64,000 nt of DNA, taken from the NCBI RefSeq assembly GCF_000745265.1, contig NZ_JQNN01000001.1, positions 2,480,001 through 2,544,000 of the forward strand, given 5' to 3'. The position numbers were made by a program, and so were the translations under genes. Below the pieces are notes generated by a model that saw only the letters and a program-made list of their open reading frames with translations, did not search any database and was not told where the DNA came from. This DNA comes from Massilia sp. 9096 (GTDB lineage Bacteria; Pseudomonadota; Gammaproteobacteria; Burkholderiales; Burkholderiaceae_D). Positions 58,521-64,000 of this stretch are shown here, piece after piece. Numbering within the stretch: position 1 is the stretch's first letter; every line of letters starts with the position of its first letter.

Positions 58521-58641
58521 GATCGGTTCGACGCCGGGACGGCATCGCTTGTGAAGACCGGTCCAGGATAGCCAGGCCCGGATAAAGGCCGGCTAAAGAA
58601 TCGCGGCGGGGCCGTATAGCCGCCGTAAAAACCCGGTGGCC

Positions 58642-59646
<1,005 letters not shown>

Positions 59647-59654
59647 CTCGGCGC

Positions 59655-60212
59655 TCAATCGGCGTGGCGCTCGACCCAGGTGGCGAAGCATTCCATGAAC
59701 TGGGTCAGGAAGCCTTTGAGCGACTCGTCGTTCAGGTTGCCGGCCTCGTCGAACTTGCCGGCGATGCCGCCAATATAGGCCTCGGGCATCTGCATGCAGG
59801 GCATGTTGAGGAACACCAGGCACTGGCGCACGGCGTGGTTGGCGCCGAAGGCGCCCAGCGCGCCCGGCGAACAGCTGACCACCGCGCACGGCTTGCCGGT
59901 CCAGGCGGCGTGGCCGTAGGGGCGCGAGCCGACGTCGATGGCGTTCTTGAGCACCGCCGGCAGCGAGCGGTTGTACTCGGGCGTGGCGAACAGGACGCCG
60001 TCGACGGCGCCGATGCGCTCGCGGAACTCGGTCCAGCGCGCGGGCGGGTTGTCGGTTTCGATGTCCTGGTTGTACATCGGCAGCTCGCCGATGTTGACGA
60101 TCTCCAGCTCGAGCGTGGGCGGCGCCACCAGCATCATGCTCTTGGCCAGCTTGCGGGTGAACGATTCCTTGCGCAGGCTGCCTACCAGTACTGCGATCTT
60201 GCGAGTTGCCAT
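59655..60212 (-). CDS. NADPH-dependent FMN reductase
   Basis: A 185-residue flavodoxin-fold oxidoreductase. VLVGSLRKESFTRKLAKS forms the phosphate-binding loop for FMN, and ATPEYNRSLPAVLKNAIDVGSRP is the family signature (residues 74-97). It reduces FMN, quinones or azo compounds with NAD(P)H in related proteins. GGGAG precedes the ATG. The channel gene follows eight bases downstream, so the two are co-transcribed, recalling flavin-linked redox control of potassium channels; that link is speculative. Confidence 0.93.
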   Translation of the reverse strand: MATRKIAVLVGSLRKESFTRKLAKSMMLVAPPTLELEIVNIGELPMYNQDIETDNPPARWTEFRERIGAVDGVLFATPEYNRSLPAVLKNAIDVGSRPYGHAAWTGKPCAVVSCSPGALGAFGANHAVRQCLVFLNMPCMQMPEAYIGGIAGKFDEAGNLNDESLKGFLTQFMECFATWVERHAD

Positions 60213-60321
60213 GATGCTCCCTTTGCGCGTCAGCGGTGTGGATGGGTCGGAATCCAGATGGTAACGAATTTCCGGCGGCAGGCGCGCGCTGGCGCAAACC
60301 TGCCTGGGCCATACTGAGCCC

Positions 60322-61062
60322 ATGAAGATCCGATTCACCATCGTCGCGTCCGCCCTGGCCGGCCTGGCCGTGTGCGCCTGGGGCGCCGCGCCGTACGCCT
60401 CGCTGCTGCGCGCCCACCGCTTTGCCGAAGTCGAGCGGCTCGCCGACGCCGCCCTGGCGCGCGATCCTGCGGAGCCCGATGCCCTCGCCGCCAAGTCCGA
60501 GGCCATCATGGCGCTCGACCACGAGGGCCGTACCGAGGAGGCGCTCCGGCTCGCCGAACAGTGCATCGCGGCGAATGCGCAGCATTCGAACTGCTACCTC
60601 GCGCACGGCAACGCCCTCGGCGCCAAGGCCCAGCACGCCGGCCCGATCGCGGCGATGGGCCTGGCCACGCGCATCCGCGACGATTTCCTCAAGGCAGTCG
60701 AACTCGATCCGCACAACACCGACGCGCGCTTCGCGCTGCTGGACTACTACATCCAGGCCCCGGCCCTGGTCGGCGGCGGCCGCGCCCGCGCCCGCGCGCT
60801 GGCGGCGCAGACCGAAGCCGTCAGTCCCGCGGCGGGCAGGCTGATGCAGGCCCAGCTCGCCCTGGCGGACAAGGATTATGCGCAGGCGCAGGCGATCCTG
60901 CACGCAGTGCGCACCGGCGGCGACGAGATGGCGGCGGACCGCCAGCGCGAGCTGATGGCCGCGCTCGGCCAGCACTATCGGGCCGACGGCAAGCACGCCG
61001 ACGGCGACAGCGTCATGCGCGATGTGCAGCAGCGCTTTCCGGAGGCCGGCGCGACGCCCTGA
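60322..61062 (+). CDS. Secreted TPR-repeat protein
   Basis: A 246-residue protein with an N-terminal signal or anchor (FTIVASALAGLAVCAWGAA) and a helical-repeat body. About four to five TPR-like units run from residue 30 to 235 (ALARDPAEPDALAAKSEAIMAL, DFLKAVELDPHNTDARFALLDYY). TPR arrays mediate protein contacts. No catalytic motif is seen. It is divergent from the FMN reductase gene and converges on the small hypothetical gene. Confidence 0.78.
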   Translation: MKIRFTIVASALAGLAVCAWGAAPYASLLRAHRFAEVERLADAALARDPAEPDALAAKSEAIMALDHEGRTEEALRLAEQCIAANAQHSNCYLAHGNALGAKAQHAGPIAAMGLATRIRDDFLKAVELDPHNTDARFALLDYYIQAPALVGGGRARARALAAQTEAVSPAAGRLMQAQLALADKDYAQAQAILHAVRTGGDEMAADRQRELMAALGQHYRADGKHADGDSVMRDVQQRFPEAGATP

Positions 61063-61098
61063 TGGGCGACGCCATGATGCGTGCGCGCGCGGCCGGCG

Positions 61099-61407
61099 TC
61101 AGATCCGGCGCCGCCGATACTCGTCCAGGAAGGTCGCCGCGGCGCGCTTGTCGAGCACGCGCACCGGATCGCCGTGCCAGCTGTACAGGAACGGCGCGCC
61201 GCCGGCGCGGTCGGTCAGCTTGGCGCGAATCAGAAAGCGGGTGCCGGCCGGATAGCGTTCGGGATCGACCAGGGCACGCGCGCATTGCACGCGCATGCCG
61301 GTCGAATACGCCTGGCCGGCCATCGGCTTGATGCGCAGGCGGCCGGAACCCGGATCGACGATGGATTCGACGGCCACGTCGCGGTAGGCCCAGGGGTCGC
61401 GCGCCAT
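61099..61407 (-). CDS. Conserved hypothetical protein, 102 aa
   Basis: A small soluble basic protein with no recognised family, rich in beta-type sequence (VAVESIVDPGSGRLRIKPM, GTRFLIRAKLTDR). It is the last gene of the NUDIX-ispD-ispF series, starting 24 bases after the ispF stop, so it is probably co-transcribed. Confidence 0.65.
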   Translation of the reverse strand: MARDPWAYRDVAVESIVDPGSGRLRIKPMAGQAYSTGMRVQCARALVDPERYPAGTRFLIRAKLTDRAGGAPFLYSWHGDPVRVLDKRAAATFLDEYRRRRI

Positions 61408-61431
61408 CGGAGCTCGCTACTTACCGCGGAC

Positions 61432-61944
61432 TCAGCCCGCGTTGCGGATCAGCAGCGCGGTCGCTTGCGCTGCCATGCCTTCCTCGCGGCCGAGGAAGCC
61501 CATCTTTTCGTTGGTCTTGGCCTTGATGTTGACCTGCTGCGGCGACACGCCGATGTCTTCGGCGATGCGCGAGACCATCTGCGGGATGTGCGGCGCCATC
61601 TTCGGCTGCTGGGCGATGATGGTGGCGTCGATGTTGCCGATCGTGTAGCCGGTGCCGAGCACGCGGTTGGCCGCTTCGCGCAGCAGCGTGCGCGAGTCGG
61701 CGCCGGCGAACATCGGGTCGGTGTCCGGGAAGTGCTTGCCGATGTCGCCCAGGCCGGCGGCGCCGAGCATGGCGTCGATCACGGCGTGCAGCAGGACGTC
61801 GGCATCCGAGTGGCCCAGCAGGCCGAGGCGGTGCGGAATGGTCACGCCGCCGACGATCAGCTTGCGGCCTTCGACCAGCGCGTGGCAGTCATAGCCGGTA
61901 CCGATGCGGAACGGCGGAGTGGGGTTATACGATGCAAGAGCCAT
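61432..61944 (-). CDS. ispF: 2-C-methyl-D-erythritol 2,4-cyclodiphosphate synthase
   Basis: A 170-residue homotrimeric enzyme of the MEP isoprenoid pathway. It cyclises CDP-methylerythritol phosphate with loss of CMP. The zinc ligands are Asp19 and His21 (GYDCHAL) and His53 ([13 protein letters not shown]). The FPDTD and [13 protein letters not shown] segments are as in the family. It starts six bases after the ispD stop, giving the common ispDF pair. Confidence 0.97.
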   Translation of the reverse strand: MALASYNPTPPFRIGTGYDCHALVEGRKLIVGGVTIPHRLGLLGHSDADVLLHAVIDAMLGAAGLGDIGKHFPDTDPMFAGADSRTLLREAANRVLGTGYTIGNIDATIIAQQPKMAPHIPQMVSRIAEDIGVSPQQVNIKAKTNEKMGFLGREEGMAAQATALLIRNAG

Positions 61945-61950
61945 AGCGAT

Positions 61951-62661
61951 TCACACGAGTTCGGGTTGGGACACGGCCAGGTACAGTTCCGCGATCCGGA
62001 TGTCGTCCGGCAGCGTTACCTTCAGGTTGCGCGGATGGCCTTCGACTAATTTGGGGGTCAATCCGAGCGCTTCAACCGCACTGGCGTCGTCGGTAATCGC
62101 CCTGGGGTCAGGCGCGGCCGACAGGGCCTGGCGCAGCAGCTGGTAACGGAACATTTGCGGGGTCTGGGCCAGCCACAGGCCGTTGCGCGGCACCGTGCCG
62201 ACCGCCTCGCCTTCGATGCAGCGCTTGACGGTGTCGACCACCGGCAGGCCGAGCAGGCCGCCGACCGGGTGGTCGCCGGTTTCGAGAATCAGCTTTTCGA
62301 TCAGCGCGGCGTCCAGGCCCGGGCGCGCGGCGTCGTGCACCAGCACCCAGTCGCCGTTCGACAGCGTGCTAGCCAGCGCGGCCAGGCCGTTGCGCACCGA
62401 CTCCATGCGGGTGGCGCCGCCGCAGCGCAGCACGGTCACGCCGTGGTGCGGCGCGACCTGGTCGATATAGGGATCGTCCTGGCTGACCACGACGAAGGTA
62501 TGCGCGATCAGGTCGCTCGACTGGAAGGCGTCGAGCGTGTGGCGCAGCATCGGCTTGCCGCCGATTTTCAGGTACTGCTTCGGGCTGCCCGCGCCCATGC
62601 GGGCGCCGACGCCGGCGGCGGGAATCAATGCGAAATAACGTGTTGCTTGAGTGTGAGGCAT
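61951..62661 (-). CDS. ispD: 2-C-methyl-D-erythritol 4-phosphate cytidylyltransferase
   Basis: A 236-residue MEP-pathway enzyme that joins CTP to methylerythritol phosphate. The nucleotide-binding start is IPAAGVGARMG with PKQYLKIGGKPM. VHDAARPGLD, KRCIEGEAVGTVPRNGLWLAQTPQMF and the late TDDASAVEALG are family signatures. The ATG at 62661 is the family start. It lies between the HExxH protein gene (13-bp gap) and ispF. Confidence 0.97.
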   Translation of the reverse strand: MPHTQATRYFALIPAAGVGARMGAGSPKQYLKIGGKPMLRHTLDAFQSSDLIAHTFVVVSQDDPYIDQVAPHHGVTVLRCGGATRMESVRNGLAALASTLSNGDWVLVHDAARPGLDAALIEKLILETGDHPVGGLLGLPVVDTVKRCIEGEAVGTVPRNGLWLAQTPQMFRYQLLRQALSAAPDPRAITDDASAVEALGLTPKLVEGHPRNLKVTLPDDIRIAELYLAVSQPELV

Positions 62662-62674
62662 GGTGTCTGTCGGT

Positions 62675-63442
62675 TTATGATCGTGGGCGTCTTGTCGATC
62701 CAATAAGAGACTGTACCTCACCTTGGCAAACTTTGCTGAGACGCGCGTATTCCTGCGGACTGTCGATCGCGGCCTGGCGGCGTTCGATGCCCTGCATCTC
62801 GGCGCGGATGACCGGCAGCCAGGCGCCGTCGATCTCGCGCTGCAGCATCGCCCTGCCCCGCCCGGCGCGCGCGACCACTGCCCTGCCCTGGACGCGAGGC
62901 GCCAGTCTGGCGCGCACCGTTTCTTCCACGTTCGGCAGCGCCTCCAGGTACGACTTGAGATGACGCATTTCATGCGCGAGCAGCTCGCTGTAGGCGCAGG
63001 TGCCGGGCGCGAATTCGCGCCCGATGTAGACCACGATCGGCTCGTATGTCAGCGTCACGGCCACGCGCGGCAGCACGCACTCCAGGCCGGCTTGCGGATC
63101 CTGCAGCAGTTCGCCGTCGACCTGCACCGTGACGTGCGACTCGGTATGGGTCAGGCCCAGCACCAGGCCGCGCACGACGTGCGGACGCTTCATGCGCGTG
63201 AGCGTGCGGTAGGACAGGCTGTTGTCGATGCGCCAGCCATTGCCCTGGGTCGTGAAGCGCGCGCCGGCGCCGCCGGCGGCAGCCTTGCAGCGCGCCTCGA
63301 AGCCGGAAGCCGGGTCTGCGGCTGCGGCCGCCGACCCGGCCGGGATGGCCGCCGCCGCGCCAGACGGCGCGGCAGCCAGGGCGAGCGCGAGCGCGCACGC
63401 GCCTGCGAGGGCGCGCGCGCGCGCGGTCGCCGGCGCGGTCAT
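62675..63442 (-). CDS. Secreted protein with an HExxH metalloprotease-like motif
   Basis: A 255-residue protein. The N-terminus is an Ala-rich export signal (ALAGACALALALAAAPSGAAAA). A domain with SYRTLTRMKRPHVVRGLVLGLTHTES follows, and near residue 155 the motif LLAHEMRHLKSYLEALP supplies HEMRH, a zinc-binding gluzincin-type pattern. The rest of the fold is not one I recognise, though it recalls DUF922-type Zn-dependent proteins. Its ATG abuts the NUDIX stop with no gap, so it is read as part of that operon. Confidence 0.7.
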   Translation of the reverse strand: MTAPATARARALAGACALALALAAAPSGAAAAIPAGSAAAAADPASGFEARCKAAAGGAGARFTTQGNGWRIDNSLSYRTLTRMKRPHVVRGLVLGLTHTESHVTVQVDGELLQDPQAGLECVLPRVAVTLTYEPIVVYIGREFAPGTCAYSELLAHEMRHLKSYLEALPNVEETVRARLAPRVQGRAVVARAGRGRAMLQREIDGAWLPVIRAEMQGIERRQAAIDSPQEYARLSKVCQGEVQSLIGSTRRPRS

Positions 63443-64000
63443 TTACTCGGGCTGCCAGGCGCCCGACGTGAATTTCTCGAGCCAGAAGATGCCGATCACG
63501 GTCTTGACGTCGGTGATCTCGCCACGCTTGACCATCTGCAGCAGTTCGGGAACGGTGGCGGTGAAGGTATCGAGGAACTCGCCTTCGTCCAGCTGCGCTT
63601 CGCCCTCGTGCAGGCCGCGCGCCAGGAACAGGTCGAGGTGCTCGTCCGAATAGGCGATCGCGTTGTGGATGGTGGTGACGAAGTGCCACTCGCTGGCGGT
63701 GTAGCCGGTTTCTTCCAGCAGCTCGCGCTTGCCGCAGGCCAGCGATTCTTCGCCCGGATCGATCTTCCCGGCCGGGAACTCGATGAAGACCTTTTCGTTC
63801 GGATAGCGGAACTGGCGCTCGAGCAGCACACGGCCATCGTCGAGCAGCGGCAGGATCACCACGGCGCCCGGATGGCGGATGTATTCGCGGAAGGTCTCCT
63901 TGCCGTCGGGCAGGCGCACGCGGTCGCGTTCGAGTTTGAGGAATTTCCCTTCGTAGACGACGTCGCCGTCGATGCGGGTTTCTCTCAGGTGGGAATCCAT
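63443..64000 (-). CDS. NUDIX hydrolase (ADP-ribose pyrophosphatase type)
   Basis: A 185-residue enzyme expected to split ADP-ribose to AMP and ribose 5-phosphate. The NUDIX box is complete from Gly78 to about 100: GKIDPGEES, then CGKRELLEETGY. VVILPLLDDGRVLLERQFRYP and IEFPAGKIDPGE match the ADPRase branch. The ATG is the last codon of the window (64000-63998). It begins the series NUDIX, HExxH protein, ispD, ispF. Confidence 0.92.
   Translation of the reverse strand: MDSHLRETRIDGDVVYEGKFLKLERDRVRLPDGKETFREYIRHPGAVVILPLLDDGRVLLERQFRYPNEKVFIEFPAGKIDPGEESLACGKRELLEETGYTASEWHFVTTIHNAIAYSDEHLDLFLARGLHEGEAQLDEGEFLDTFTATVPELLQMVKRGEITDVKTVIGIFWLEKFTSGAWQPE

Overview
The window is high-GC chromosomal DNA of a Gram-negative betaproteobacterium, most likely of the Massilia/Telluria group (Oxalobacteraceae). 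The evidence is three large TonB-dependent receptors, a tripartite RND pump, a phasin, many sensor kinases, a sigma-54 promoter and a Tat-exported flavoenzyme. The lineage is inferred from gene content; no rRNA or tRNA gene is visible. Genes are densely packed, and many same-strand neighbours share a 4-nt ATGA stop/start overlap.

Layout. 1-1344: start of a glutathione S-transferase (minus) and a VirK/DUF535 protein. 1443-4988: a TPP riboswitch leads into a TonB-dependent receptor, which meets tail-to-tail a pnuC-like transporter plus NadR-like kinase pair; together they look like a thiamin (or related vitamin) salvage locus. 5093-7195: a palindromic site and sigma-54 promoter drive a chimeric remnant (efflux adaptor N-terminus fused to a piece of an NtrC-type regulator) and an intact NtrB/NtrY-type kinase. 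7173-11007: S46 dipeptidyl-peptidase, SBF-like transporter, CheY-like protein. 11119-17292: a beta-glucan-type utilisation locus with two GH30 hydrolases and a TonB-dependent receptor, each transcription unit carrying a sigma-70 promoter followed by the same LacI-type operator.

17310-20728: small secreted proteins, an MBL-fold protein and hypotheticals. 20742-30322 (minus): an mdtABC-like RND operon with its own outer-membrane lipoprotein; the MdtC-like subunit carries a Gly/Ser/Thr-rich insertion of about 117 residues. 30635-33993: SppA and a sodium:solute symporter. 34088-43130: secreted hypothetical, NYN-LOTUS protein, a partly decayed hybrid kinase, DUF1810, DUF3820, pirin, an orphan response regulator and a large sensor kinase. 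43318-46562: ribA, then an S1C serine protease coupled to an FHA membrane protein. 46658-51755: TSUP permease, sensor kinase, LytS/LytTR pair and phasin. 51861-53030: a Tn7-like remnant with the DNA-binding N-terminal part of a TnsB-like transposase flanked by short repeats.

53127-58305: a periplasmic amine-oxidation operon (Tat flavin amine oxidase, cytochrome c, exported RidA) followed by a TonB-dependent receptor. 58642-60212: voltage-gated-type potassium channel with a zinc-ribbon tail and an FMN reductase. 60322-64000: TPR protein and a minus-strand operon NUDIX - HExxH protein - ispD - ispF - hypothetical.

The best candidates for undescribed systems are the riboswitch-controlled receptor with the PnuC/NadR-like pair, the amine dehydrogenase/cytochrome c/RidA/receptor set, and the domesticated-looking TnsB fragment. 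Two genes (5235-5753 and 36545-38473) look like products of in-frame internal deletions; assembly error must be excluded for both.
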